Shown piece after piece: positions 17,554 through 25,527 of a stretch of DNA of 64,000 bases (its first letter is position 1; every line of letters starts with the position of its first letter). The notes under the pieces were generated by a model. It searched no databases. It was given only the letters and a program-made list of their open reading frames with translations, and was not told the origin of the DNA. This DNA is from Neolewinella lacunae. Its GTDB lineage: Bacteria > Bacteroidota > Bacteroidia > Chitinophagales > Saprospiraceae. Both the position numbers and the translations under genes were made by a program. Location of the stretch: NCBI RefSeq assembly GCF_014349155.1, contig NZ_JACSIT010000100.1:304093-368092 (forward strand), in the 5' to 3' direction.

Positions 17554-18540
17554 ATGTTAAAAAAACTTTCTTACCTGATGGCAATCGCCGTCCTCGCAGC
17601 CGCTGGCTGTACGGACCCGGATTCCGCGCCGACCATCACCTTCGAGACCCTGGGTATTGGGGCTTTCCCATTCCTGGAGGAACTGAAAACCGCTGAGTTT
17701 GACTTGGCCAACTTATCCACCTCCGCTTACGAAATGGACGTGTCCTTCGTCGATAATGCCGGTGGAAATGATGTTGCCCAGTACAACATCTACGTTTCCT
17801 TCAATGACAACAACCCCGACAACGGGACCATCGAGTTTCCATCCACCCTTTACAAGTCATTTACCCCCAGCGACTTCGCGCCACTGGGTGAAAAGGGCAA
17901 CCTGGGCCTCACGGTTCGCATTCCTTTTTCGGAGATCGCTGCATTTGTTGGTGCCGGTGCTCCAGACGCAGTAGTGTCTGGTGACCGTTTCCGCTTCCGT
18001 ACTGAGATCGTAAAGGCCGACGGTGTTACGTTCTCTTCCGCCAACTCAACGCCCGCCATCACCAGCTCTTTCGGTGGTATCTGGAACTTCGACGTTACCG
18101 CTACTTGCCCGCTAGCAAACACGGCGTTCGTTGGCAACTATGCAGTATCCTACGGTAGTGTTTATGACGAATTTTCCCTTTTTAACTTACCGGTTCAGGC
18201 TCTGGGTAATCCCCCACTCAATCTGGTAGTGGAGTTGAAATTGATAGCTGGTTCTACCACGCGACGTACCTACGACGTAGGAACCACCGTAAACCCCGGC
18301 TATATGTTCGATGCGCCGCCTGCTACCCTCGAGTTTGCTTGTGACGTAGTACGTTCTACCGCCATCGACTCACGCCAAGGGTGTGGGACTGGATCCATTG
18401 CTGCCGTACAAACGGGTGTAGCTACCTTCGACCTCAACGACGACACCACTTGGACGATTGAATTCACGGAATACGGTGCTAACGACGGTGGGTGTGGCGT
18501 TCCTGCTATGAATTACAGCCTCGTATTCACGAAGCAGTAA
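17554..18540 (+). CDS. Lipoprotein, third gene of the SusC/SusD operon
   Basis: A 328-residue lipoprotein; ATG 17554 gives the signal MLKKLSYLMAIAVLAAAGC with lipid Cys19, while the upstream in-frame ATG at 17446 falls in the terminator hairpin. The rest is beta-rich, with FDVTATCPLANTAFVGNYAV in the middle and four further Cys in the C-terminal half (ACDV, QGCGTG, GGCGVP). Proteins in this position often are SusE/SusF-like surface glycan-binding lipoproteins, but no named domain is recognised here, so the role as an accessory binding protein is inference from position. Confidence 0.75.
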   Translation: MLKKLSYLMAIAVLAAAGCTDPDSAPTITFETLGIGAFPFLEELKTAEFDLANLSTSAYEMDVSFVDNAGGNDVAQYNIYVSFNDNNPDNGTIEFPSTLYKSFTPSDFAPLGEKGNLGLTVRIPFSEIAAFVGAGAPDAVVSGDRFRFRTEIVKADGVTFSSANSTPAITSSFGGIWNFDVTATCPLANTAFVGNYAVSYGSVYDEFSLFNLPVQALGNPPLNLVVELKLIAGSTTRRTYDVGTTVNPGYMFDAPPATLEFACDVVRSTAIDSRQGCGTGSIAAVQTGVATFDLNDDTTWTIEFTEYGANDGGCGVPAMNYSLVFTKQ

Positions 18541-18563
18541 TTCAGCAACCTGCGATTTTACCC

Positions 18564-18599
18564 AAAGTGGGGTGCTGCCTTCCGGTGGCACCCCGCTTT
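18564..18599 (+). terminator. Terminator at the end of the SusC/SusD operon
   Basis: Arms AAAGTGGGGTGC (18564-18575) and GCACCCCGCTTT (18588-18599), 12 pairs with one G-U wobble and a 12-base loop, then GTATTTGTG. It lies between convergent genes. Confidence 0.65.
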
Positions 18600-18639
18600 G
18601 TATTTGTGAGCAGCCCTTTATTTCTCCCCCTTTAATCCC

Positions 18640-19086
18640 TTACCACTCAATCTGGTATTGGTAGCCGCTGCCCGCCTCAGGGCTCTTTTTTGCCGCACTC
18701 GCCGTCGTTGTATAGGTAATCTGGACGGCGGTTGCGGGGGGCGTCGGGGCTTTTTTGGTCGGTTTTGGCAGTTTGAAATGAACGTTCAGGTCTTGGTGGA
18801 TGCGCACTTTTTTCTTGCGGTCTTGCGGCACCGTAAAGCGCAGCAAGCGGGTAACGCGCAGCGCTTCTTCGTCGCAGCCGTGGCCCAGCCCCTGTTTGAT
18901 TTTGGCATCGACGACTACGCCGCGGTAATCCAGGGAGTAACGCACCGTCACGGTACCCTCTACCTTGGCCGCCAGCGCCTCAAGGGGGTAAGTCAGGTGG
19001 CTGCTGACAAACTTGCGCAGGGCAGCCAGCCCACCGGGGTAAATGGGTTTGGCAACGTGGGTAATCTTATTTTTAGCCATAGTCAA
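18640..19086 (-). CDS. TonB C-terminal-domain protein lacking a membrane anchor
   Basis: A 148-residue protein. Residues about 14-85 fit the TonB C-terminal domain: YPGGLAALRKFVSSHLTYP, AKVEGTVTVRYSLDYRGVV and GHGCDEEALRVTRLLRF. Typical energy-transducing TonB proteins have an N-terminal membrane helix and a Pro-rich spacer before this domain; here the domain is at the very N-terminus and a Lys/Pro/Thr-rich tail follows. No signal peptide is visible, so it may be cytoplasmic or an unusual adaptor. Two start codons (19086, 19080) are possible. It is convergent with the SusC/SusD operon. Confidence 0.75.
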   Translation of the reverse strand: MTMAKNKITHVAKPIYPGGLAALRKFVSSHLTYPLEALAAKVEGTVTVRYSLDYRGVVVDAKIKQGLGHGCDEEALRVTRLLRFTVPQDRKKKVRIHQDLNVHFKLPKPTKKAPTPPATAVQITYTTTASAAKKSPEAGSGYQYQIEW

Positions 19087-19104
19087 GGGGGAAGGGGATA
19101 ATGG

Positions 19105-19122
19105 GGGCGCGGCCGCAGGTGC
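19105..19122 (+). repeat. Interspersed GCGCGGNCGCAGGTGC element, copy 2
   Basis: GGGCGCGGCCGCAGGTGC, core only, between two minus-strand genes. It lacks the C/G hairpin seen in copies 1, 5 and 8. Confidence 0.7.
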
Positions 19123-19159
19123 GGGGCGGCGGATCGGAGAGCAATGTAAAGAAAAGCCA

Positions 19160-20449
19160 TCAGATCAGGTTTTCGAGGCGGAAAACAACGGTAGTGTAGT
19201 CTTTGCCGCGCAGGTACTTGATTTTGATCTTGCGGCCGGGTTTGCCTTCCAATTTGTGAAGAACGTTGGCGAGGGAAAGAAAGGTTGAGGATACGCCATT
19301 GACGGCCACGATGCGGTCCCCCACCTGCAGGCCTGCCCGGCTGGCGGGGCTTCCCGGTACAATGCTGGCCACGTTGTAGGTCCGTAGGTTCGTCCCCCCG
19401 GCCAGGAGGCTCATCCCGCTGCGGTCGTAACGGAATTTTTTCTTCCAGCCCTTTCCCTCCGGCCGCAGGTAAACGCGGTAGTTGATGTAGTCTACCACAA
19501 CGTTGAAGCGCTTGAGGATGCGGTTGCCGATGATGCCTTCGCGGTCGTTGAGAAAGTCTAACCCTACCGTATCCAGGGGTTGGAAATAGGTGACTACGCC
19601 GCTGAGTTCTTTCCCCGCCAGCCGGAGACTCCGCGCCCGGCCGACACTGCCCTCCAGCGAACCGCCCAGGCCATTGGCAATGCGGGTGGGCACCGTCAAA
19701 ACCGGCAAATCCTCGGCCTGGGCAGTAGAATCCGCAAACGTGTGCATCAACAAGGTCAGGCCCGCCCCGGAGTCCACCAATAAGCGCCGGGTAGTGGGCC
19801 TGGCATCGGCCACGGCCAGCGGAACTTCCAGGTAGGCCCGGTTACGAATGAAAACGGAAGGGACTTCTACGTGGCGGTTAGAACGGCGAAACTCACTGGG
19901 CTCATGCAGGATAACGACACGGCGACCATAGTCAAACTCCACGATGAAGCGCATCAGAAAATCAGCGCCCAGGATGCCGTGGATGTTGCTGCCAATGATT
20001 TGTTCAAAGTTAAAGTAGTTCTCCTCCAGGACCAACACGGAGCGGTTGCGGGCCAGCAGGACATTGGCCAGGCGCATATCGATGCCCGTAGCCAGGTAGG
20101 CGGTGAGGTCGGCCTCAACGTCCGCCCCCCGCACTTTGAAGGTGCGGCGGTAATCCACGTTGAGCAGGTCCGTCATCTTTTTGTCGAGCAGGACGGTGTT
20201 CTCCGCGCCCGTGTCGATGATGAAACGCAGTGGCAAGAGGTTGTCCAGCAGCACATCAATAATGATGAAATCATTCTCCAGTTCAAAAGGCAGCTCGATG
20301 TATTTGCCACCCCGCAGGCGCTTCAGGTCCGTACGTTGCCCTAAGACTTCCCCTTGCACCTGCGTCAGCGCAAAAAACAGGAAAAGCACCCGCCAGCAAG
20401 GGGCGAGCAGGAAGCTGACCAGCCCAGTACACGCAAATCCTTTCCGCAT
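19160..20449 (-). CDS. Retropepsin-like aspartyl protease with C-terminal PDZ domain
   Basis: About 429 residues. I prefer the ATG at 20449, which gives a hydrophobic export signal (ACTGLVSFLLAPCWRVLFLF). Two aspartyl-protease half-motifs are present: FIIDTGAENTVLLD and LLVDSGAGLTLL, each with the D-T/S-G triad. The C-terminal ~80 residues are a PDZ domain (NVASIVPGSPASRAGLQVGD, RIVAVNG). Exported aspartyl protease-PDZ proteins are common in Bacteroidetes, with unknown targets. The gene stands alone, with a 218-base gap upstream. Confidence 0.88.
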   Translation of the reverse strand: MRKGFACTGLVSFLLAPCWRVLFLFFALTQVQGEVLGQRTDLKRLRGGKYIELPFELENDFIIIDVLLDNLLPLRFIIDTGAENTVLLDKKMTDLLNVDYRRTFKVRGADVEADLTAYLATGIDMRLANVLLARNRSVLVLEENYFNFEQIIGSNIHGILGADFLMRFIVEFDYGRRVVILHEPSEFRRSNRHVEVPSVFIRNRAYLEVPLAVADARPTTRRLLVDSGAGLTLLMHTFADSTAQAEDLPVLTVPTRIANGLGGSLEGSVGRARSLRLAGKELSGVVTYFQPLDTVGLDFLNDREGIIGNRILKRFNVVVDYINYRVYLRPEGKGWKKKFRYDRSGMSLLAGGTNLRTYNVASIVPGSPASRAGLQVGDRIVAVNGVSSTFLSLANVLHKLEGKPGRKIKIKYLRGKDYTTVVFRLENLI

Positions 20450-20667
20450 TGGGGAAAGATAGTGACAAAGATTTAAGCAGTGGGCAGTTGCCACAGCGAG
20501 GGCGAATAGCTTAGACAGACTCTAAGAAAACCTAGTGCTGCTTAGTGCGCTGAATGTCCTTAGTGGTTCAAAAAAAGCGCGCGAAGCGGGGGACTCTGTT
20601 TCCTGATCCATGCCGGCAAATTGCGGAAGTTAGTGGGCATCGCCCAAAGGCCCTACCTTGGCGGCAT

Positions 20668-21537
20668 ATGAGCACAAAGTTGGTTTACGCCTGGTTCCGT
20701 ATCCGCTCCGCCTTACGGTGGTACTGGGCAGCGCGTACCCGCTACGACGTCCACTCTCCGCACCTTGTGGATTTCATGGGGGCGGTTTTCCGGGATGACC
20801 GGCAGTACTACGCCTTTGATCTGATCCGGGCGGTGCGCCGCTACTGGTCGGGCCACCCCGGCCGGGTGACCCTGCAATCCCTCGGGGCTCCTTCGATGAC
20901 GACGCGCCGGAATGAACGCAGTGTCCGTTCGCTCGTGGCCACCAACGCGATCAGCGACCGGAGCGGACGGTTTTTGTTTCGTCTGGCCCTGTGGCTGCGG
21001 GCCCGCACGATCCTTGAATTCGGGACCAACGCCGGCATTTCCACGCTCTACCTGCACCTGGCCGATACGCGGGCCCGGCTCGTGACGGTGGAAGGCAACC
21101 CCGCCGTGGCGGCGCTGGCGCAGGAAACCTTTGCCCGGGTGGGGGCGGGACCCAATTTGTGCTCTCACGTCGGCCTCTTCCAGGAGTGGCTTGACACCCA
21201 ATTGGCCAATGCCTTCCTCCCAACTGCTGCCTCCGGGCAGCCTACCGTCCTGGACTTATTTTTCCTGGACGGCGACCACCGCGAGGAGCCGACACTGGCT
21301 TACGTGGAGCGTCTGCTGCCGCTCGCGGGGCCGGATTCCGTGTTCGTTATTGCCGACATTCACTGGTCGGAGGGCATGGAGGCGGCCTGGCGGCAGTTGC
21401 AAGGACTGCCGCAGGTCACCGCTTCGGTGGATGTCTACCACTTTGGGCTGTTGTTCTTCCGGCCGGGGCTGGCCGGGCCGCACCTCAGCCTGGTCCCGAC
21501 GCGTTTTAAGCCCTGGCGCCTGGGGTTTTTCTCCTGA
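20668..21537 (+). CDS. Class I SAM-dependent (O-)methyltransferase
   Basis: About 289 residues from ATG 20668; an in-frame ATG at 20554 would add a basic, uncharacteristic extension. The SAM-binding motif I is ILEFGTNAGISTLYL, followed by the acidic LVTVEGNP strand end and LDLFFLDGDHREEPTLAYVE, the post-motif region of caffeoyl-CoA O-methyltransferase-like enzymes. The N-terminal YDVHSPHLVDFM is shared with a Bacteroidetes group of such methyltransferases. Substrate unknown. It ends 12 bases before the convergent lipoprotein gene. Confidence 0.85.
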   Translation: MSTKLVYAWFRIRSALRWYWAARTRYDVHSPHLVDFMGAVFRDDRQYYAFDLIRAVRRYWSGHPGRVTLQSLGAPSMTTRRNERSVRSLVATNAISDRSGRFLFRLALWLRARTILEFGTNAGISTLYLHLADTRARLVTVEGNPAVAALAQETFARVGAGPNLCSHVGLFQEWLDTQLANAFLPTAASGQPTVLDLFFLDGDHREEPTLAYVERLLPLAGPDSVFVIADIHWSEGMEAAWRQLQGLPQVTASVDVYHFGLLFFRPGLAGPHLSLVPTRFKPWRLGFFS

Positions 21538-21549
21538 ACTCCGGCGGGC

Positions 21550-23007
21550 TTAGGGCGTCCGCACCCGGGTAGTTTCCTGAATCCAGCAGCCGACGGTAAA
21601 GGAGTCGCCCTCTTTAATGCCCCGTTGGAAGATATCGGATTTTGAGGGCATGTACTGAGAATAACGGGCGATCAGGGCATTGGCTTTGCCGGCGACGGAC
21701 GGATCGACGCTTTTGGCGCGCTGCCACATATCGATGGCCGGCCAGGTGACGACCTGGGAATCGAAGCCGGTGCCCGGGCCACACAAGGGGCCGCTGCTGG
21801 CGTAGAGGGTGCCAATGAGCATGTAGGGCTCGCCGAAATTGGGGTTGGCCGCCGCTGCTTTGCGGGCGTAGGCGCGGGCCTGGCCGAAATTACGCTGGTG
21901 GGAGTAGTATATTTTGGCGGCAGTGAGGAGATAACGGCCTTTGCGTTCGGCGTCGTCGGTTTCGTTGGCGGCTTGCTCGAAGAGGTCGATGGCCTGGCTG
22001 TACTTGGCTTGCTCCAGGGCATCGTAGGCTTCGCGCAGGGTGCTGGGGCCGGAGGAGCTTTGTACCCGACAATTGGCTTCAAAAGCGGCTTTTACCTGCT
22101 GAAACTCCGCAGTTTCTTCGCCACAGGCTCCGTAGCGGAGGCGGCTGTAGGCGGTGGAGATGGCGTCGCAGTCCGTCGGGTTGGCCAGGTAATCGCCGTA
22201 GTACTGGTCGATGTAGTATTGGCAGTCGTAGAACCCGGCAACGGTCTCGAAGTAGCGCAGCGCGTCGGGGGCGTAATTTTCAATGGTCTTCCAGGCCTCG
22301 CAGTCGGCACCCTGGCATTCCTTGAGGCCCAGGGCAAGTCGGGTATTGAGGGCGCTGACGATTTCTTTGGCCTCTTCGGCGTCGATTTTACCTTCCCGGT
22401 GCATTTTTACGACCAGGCTGGACATGGGGTTGATGACGAAGTACTGCAATTTTTCGGGGCCATCGGTTTCGATGCTTTCCTTGAAGAGGGCGTAGATTTC
22501 GTCTTCGGTGGCGCTGCCGGGGTAGGTGTAATAGCTATCGAAAGCCTGGATGGCGGCCATATAGCCATCGCCGGGGTAGCAGCGGCGGGCTTCCTGGTAG
22601 AGGGCGATGATGGAATCTGCGTAGACGTCCTTTTTGGCCGGGTTTTTCTGGATCAGGTTGTTGTAAAAGGCGATGCCATCGGTGTAGACGGTGGCCCGTT
22701 TACCGTCGGCGGCGGGGCTGGTGGCGTAGACTTTGCGCCAGACGCTGAAGGCACCGGCCATATCCTGGGCATTAAGCATTTGCCGGTAGATGACGTAGTT
22801 GGTTTCGGCGTCGTCGGGGTTTGGCGCGTCCGAGAACTTCTTGCAGGGGCTTAGGTTGCTGTCGGCAGGCTTGGGAGGCTTGGGCGTAGTTGTGGTTGGC
22901 GTCTCGGTTGTGGTGACCGGGCCGACTGCTTTGGGCGTACAGGCCAGAACCAGGAATACGGCGCAGCAAATTAAGGTCAGGAAGGAAGGGAGGTGGCGCA
23001 GATGCAT
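21550..23007 (-). CDS. TPR-containing lipoprotein
   Basis: A 485-residue lipoprotein with lipobox VFLVLAC (Cys23) and a Thr/Pro-rich linker at about 30-48. The remainder is helical with repeated TPR-like units; the clearest are near the C-terminus (TLREAYDALEQAKYSQAIDL, then RKGRYLLTAAKIYYSHQRNF-type helices and ARKAAAANPNFGEPYMLIGT). Scattered Cys residues (CKKF, CYPG, CQGADC, CDAIS, CGEE) are frequent for such a protein. It probably sits on the periplasmic face of a membrane as a scaffold; no catalytic motif. Confidence 0.82.
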   Translation of the reverse strand: MHLRHLPSFLTLICCAVFLVLACTPKAVGPVTTTETPTTTTPKPPKPADSNLSPCKKFSDAPNPDDAETNYVIYRQMLNAQDMAGAFSVWRKVYATSPAADGKRATVYTDGIAFYNNLIQKNPAKKDVYADSIIALYQEARRCYPGDGYMAAIQAFDSYYTYPGSATEDEIYALFKESIETDGPEKLQYFVINPMSSLVVKMHREGKIDAEEAKEIVSALNTRLALGLKECQGADCEAWKTIENYAPDALRYFETVAGFYDCQYYIDQYYGDYLANPTDCDAISTAYSRLRYGACGEETAEFQQVKAAFEANCRVQSSSGPSTLREAYDALEQAKYSQAIDLFEQAANETDDAERKGRYLLTAAKIYYSHQRNFGQARAYARKAAAANPNFGEPYMLIGTLYASSGPLCGPGTGFDSQVVTWPAIDMWQRAKSVDPSVAGKANALIARYSQYMPSKSDIFQRGIKEGDSFTVGCWIQETTRVRTP

Positions 23008-23214
23008 ACGTTAAAGCTGTTGGTTGGTAAAAATAGCTACTGAGAATGGCGTGCCAGGCGAAGAGGAGGTCGCTATCCCGGGCTGGTAGTTTCCGGTGGG
23101 AATGCTGGGCAGTGGACTCGTCCTCCGTAGGATGGATTTTCCCCCGGCACTTCGTTTCAGGTATAAAGATGCAAAAGCTTGGCGATGTTGGATGGTGGTA
23201 GCCAAAAATCGTAT

Positions 23215-23222
23215 TATTTTTG
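23215..23222 (+). promoter_or_regulatory. Putative -7 box of serC
   Basis: TATTTTTG matches TAnnTTTG, 18 bases before the serC ATG. A TTG at 23188-23190 gives a spacer of 24, longer than usual. Confidence 0.45.
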
Positions 23223-23240
23223 CGCCTCAATAGCCCCCTA

Positions 23241-24299
23241 ATGAAAAAGCATAACTTCAGTGCTGGCCCAGCCATCCTTCCCGCCAGCGTAATCAAGGAA
23301 GCCGCCGCCGGCGTGTTGGAATTGGATGGCATCGGGATGTCCATCCTGGAAATCAGCCACCGCTCCGCAGAATTCATCGCCATTGCCGCCGAAGCAGAAA
23401 GCCTGGCGCGGGAATTGTTGCAGATTCCTGCTGACTACGCCGTGCTTTTTCTATCCGGCGGCGCCAGCGGACAGTTTTCCATGAGTGCCATGAATTTGCT
23501 CAACGAAAACCAAAGCGCCGGTTACCTGGATACGGGAACCTGGTCTTCCAAGGCCATCAAAGAAGCCAAAGCCTTCGGTAAGGTACAGGTCCTGGCCAGC
23601 AGCAAAGACCAGAACTACAACTACATCCCCACCGGCTACGACATTCCTGCGGGACTCCGCTACGTACACGTGACGAGCAACAACACCATCTTCGGTACCC
23701 AGTTGCGGGAATTCCCGACGACGGATGCGCCGCTGGTTGCCGATATGTCCAGCGACATCTTCAGCCGGCGCATTCCCCTGGAGAAATTTGGCCTGATCTA
23801 CGCCGGTGCCCAGAAGAACATGGGGCCAGCCGGCGTTACCCTCGTCATCGTCCGCAAGGATCTCCTCGGCCAGGTAGACCGTCACCTCCCCTCGATGCTG
23901 GATTACCGTATCCACATTGAAAACGAGTCGATGTTCAACACCCCCCCGGTGTACCCCATCTACGTGAGCATGCTGACGATGCGCTGGGTGAAAGCCCAGG
24001 GCGGACTGGAGGCCATGGAACGCCACAACGAAGCCAAGGCCAAATTGCTCTACGATGAAATTGAGCGCAACCCCAGGTTCCAGTGCACCGTGCCTAACCC
24101 CCAGGACCGCAGCTTGATGAACGTGACTTTCGTCTGTACGGACGATGCCGATACGAAGCCTTTCCTGGCCGCCGCCGAAGCTGCGGGTTGCGATGGCATC
24201 AAAGGCCACCGCTCGGTAGGCGGATTCCGTGCCAGCATTTACAACAGTATGCCGTTGGAGAGTGTACAGGTACTGGTAGATGTGATGAAGAACTTCTGA
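23241..24299 (+). CDS. serC: Phosphoserine aminotransferase SerC
   Basis: A 352-residue class V aminotransferase converting 3-phosphohydroxypyruvate and glutamate into phosphoserine; it can also make 4-phosphohydroxythreonine for vitamin B6. ATG 23241 gives the canonical start KHNFSAGPAILP; the in-frame ATG at 23220 is too early. PLP-binding Lys192 is in LIYAGAQKNMGPAGVT. Other motifs: EISHRSAEF, LFLSGGASGQFSMSAMNL, HVTSNNTIFGTQ, MLDYRIHIENESMFNTPPVY and GHRSVGGFRASIYNSMP. Length normal. No serA or serB nearby. Confidence 0.96.
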   Translation: MKKHNFSAGPAILPASVIKEAAAGVLELDGIGMSILEISHRSAEFIAIAAEAESLARELLQIPADYAVLFLSGGASGQFSMSAMNLLNENQSAGYLDTGTWSSKAIKEAKAFGKVQVLASSKDQNYNYIPTGYDIPAGLRYVHVTSNNTIFGTQLREFPTTDAPLVADMSSDIFSRRIPLEKFGLIYAGAQKNMGPAGVTLVIVRKDLLGQVDRHLPSMLDYRIHIENESMFNTPPVYPIYVSMLTMRWVKAQGGLEAMERHNEAKAKLLYDEIERNPRFQCTVPNPQDRSLMNVTFVCTDDADTKPFLAAAEAAGCDGIKGHRSVGGFRASIYNSMPLESVQVLVDVMKNF

Positions 24300-24379
24300 T
24301 CTGTTCGCTGCCGGCCCTCCCGCTCGTCGATAAAAACTTAACCTTCGTCGACAAACAGGGCAATTTGTGACCTAAAATG

Positions 24380-24409
24380 TTGTTAAATCGTCCGCGCACG
24401 GTAAATTTA
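24380..24409 (+). promoter_or_regulatory. Promoter of the small membrane protein gene
   Basis: TTG at 24380-24382, 19 bases, TAAATTTA at 24402-24409 (seven of eight to TAnnTTTG). The ATG follows at 24435. Confidence 0.6.
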
Positions 24410-24434
24410 GGGTCGAATCAAAATCAAGTAGCTG

Positions 24435-24644
24435 ATGTCTTTCCGCAAAATCAGGTGGTCAAGCGTTGCGTTCGTCCTCATCCTCGGGTTGAGTGGCGCT
24501 TGTTTTGGTTTTCTGCTGGGCCGTATCCAGCACCACAATGCTTCTTCCACCACGCAGTTCGAGGAAATGGGCAGCCAGGTAAAGGCTACCAGTGAGGTTC
24601 TCTTCCGGGGCGCTGATCTTGTAAAGCGTCTGCTGGTAAAGTAA
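24435..24644 (+). CDS. Small single-TM protein of unknown function
   Basis: A 69-residue protein with one hydrophobic helix (VAFVLILGLSGACFGFLLG) after a basic N-terminus (MSFRKIRWSS), then a polar tail that ends in basic LVKRLLVK. Reality is supported by a well-spaced upstream promoter and a perfect intrinsic terminator 24 bases after the stop. The orientation is expected to be N-in, C-out. No family recognised. It sits between serC and a HAD phosphatase gene. Confidence 0.65.
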   Translation: MSFRKIRWSSVAFVLILGLSGACFGFLLGRIQHHNASSTTQFEEMGSQVKATSEVLFRGADLVKRLLVK

Positions 24645-24667
24645 GCCTCCACCAAGCACTAAAACAC

Positions 24668-24706
24668 GAACCCGCCGGAAGCAACTCCGGCGGGTTCGCT
24701 GTTTTT
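24668..24706 (+). terminator. Intrinsic terminator after the small membrane protein
   Basis: Perfect 12-bp arms GAACCCGCCGGA (24668-24679) and TCCGGCGGGTTC (24686-24697) with a 6-base loop, then GCTG and a five-T run. Confidence 0.85.
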
Positions 24707-24769
24707 GGGCATCCATTCAAGCCGCTGCGCCGAAGCCGGGCTTCACCCGCCCCGTCCCAGGCAAGGAAA

Positions 24770-25480
24770 ATGCGGAAGCGCACCTCCGCTCCGCTTCTCC
24801 TGCCTTACCTTAGCGCACCCCAAAAGACAAAACCCGTGGCAAGATTCCTTGGCCTTCTGTGTGACCTGGACGGCACGCTGGCCGACACCGAACCCCAACA
24901 TTGCAGCGCCTGGCTGAATTTGCTGGAGAGTAGCTACGGCCTCCACTACGACGAACACTGGTTTGAGCAGTGGATTGGCACGAGCGACCGTACGGTGGCC
25001 GACTGGCTGATCCGCGAGCACGGTCTTTCCAGCAGCATTGATGAGATGATAGCGGGGAAGCAGGAAAAATTCCATGCGATTGTCCGTACTGAAGGCAGCA
25101 GTTTCCCGGGAGTAGCGGCGGCCCTGGCGGAAATCAGCGCCGCCTTTCCCCTGGCCATTGCCACCAACAGCGGCCGCGTGGACGCCGGGGTGGTCGTTCC
25201 GGCCCTGGGCCTGGACCGCTTTACGGATACGGTTGTGACGGCCACCGACGTCGTTCACCTGAAACCCGCGCCAGACATCTATCTTCTGGCTGCCCAACGC
25301 CTGGGTTTGCCCGCCGCCGCCTGTATTGCCATTGAGGACAGTACGCCCGGTGGGGCGGCGGCCAAGGCGGCGGGCTGCTACCTGATTGGGCTGAACGACA
25401 AGGTTATCCACGCCGACGAATGGTGCACCGATAACGCGGCCGCCCTCCGCCGGGCGCTGGAAATGCTGCGGGAGGGCTAA
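24770..25480 (+). CDS. HAD-superfamily phosphatase (beta-phosphoglucomutase-like)
   Basis: A subfamily IA HAD hydrolase. Motif I is DLDGTLADT (nucleophile Asp and acid/base Asp two residues later), motif II LAIATNSGR, motif III Lys in VVHLKPAPDIY and motif IV IEDSTPGGAAAKAAGC. A helical cap follows motif I. It likely dephosphorylates or isomerises a small phospho-compound; substrate unknown. The ATG at 24770 gives 236 residues, but GTG at 24836 (VARFLGLLCDLDGT) places motif I nearer the start, as is usual, and may be the true start. Confidence 0.88.
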   Translation: MRKRTSAPLLLPYLSAPQKTKPVARFLGLLCDLDGTLADTEPQHCSAWLNLLESSYGLHYDEHWFEQWIGTSDRTVADWLIREHGLSSSIDEMIAGKQEKFHAIVRTEGSSFPGVAAALAEISAAFPLAIATNSGRVDAGVVVPALGLDRFTDTVVTATDVVHLKPAPDIYLLAAQRLGLPAAACIAIEDSTPGGAAAKAAGCYLIGLNDKVIHADEWCTDNAAALRRALEMLREG

Positions 25481-25483
25481 TCG

Positions 25484-25509
25484 CTTGTCTTAAAGATTTA
25501 AGACAAGCT
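25484..25509. terminator. Perfect inverted repeat between convergent genes
   Basis: Arms GCTTGTCTTAAA (25484-25495) and TTTAAGACAAGC (25498-25509) around a 2-base loop. Minus strand shows a T-rich segment within the arm rather than after it, so termination is possible but not certain. The right end reads AGACAAGCTCT, the same 11 bases that end the MITE-like element at 60422. Confidence 0.5.
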
Positions 25510-25527
25510 CTAAGCGTGAAAACGGGT

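Noticed and set aside
20356..20371. GCACCTGCGTCAGCGC as a further interspersed element
   Set aside because: It differs from the core at two positions and encodes the signal-peptide region of the aspartyl protease; chance resemblance is more likely.
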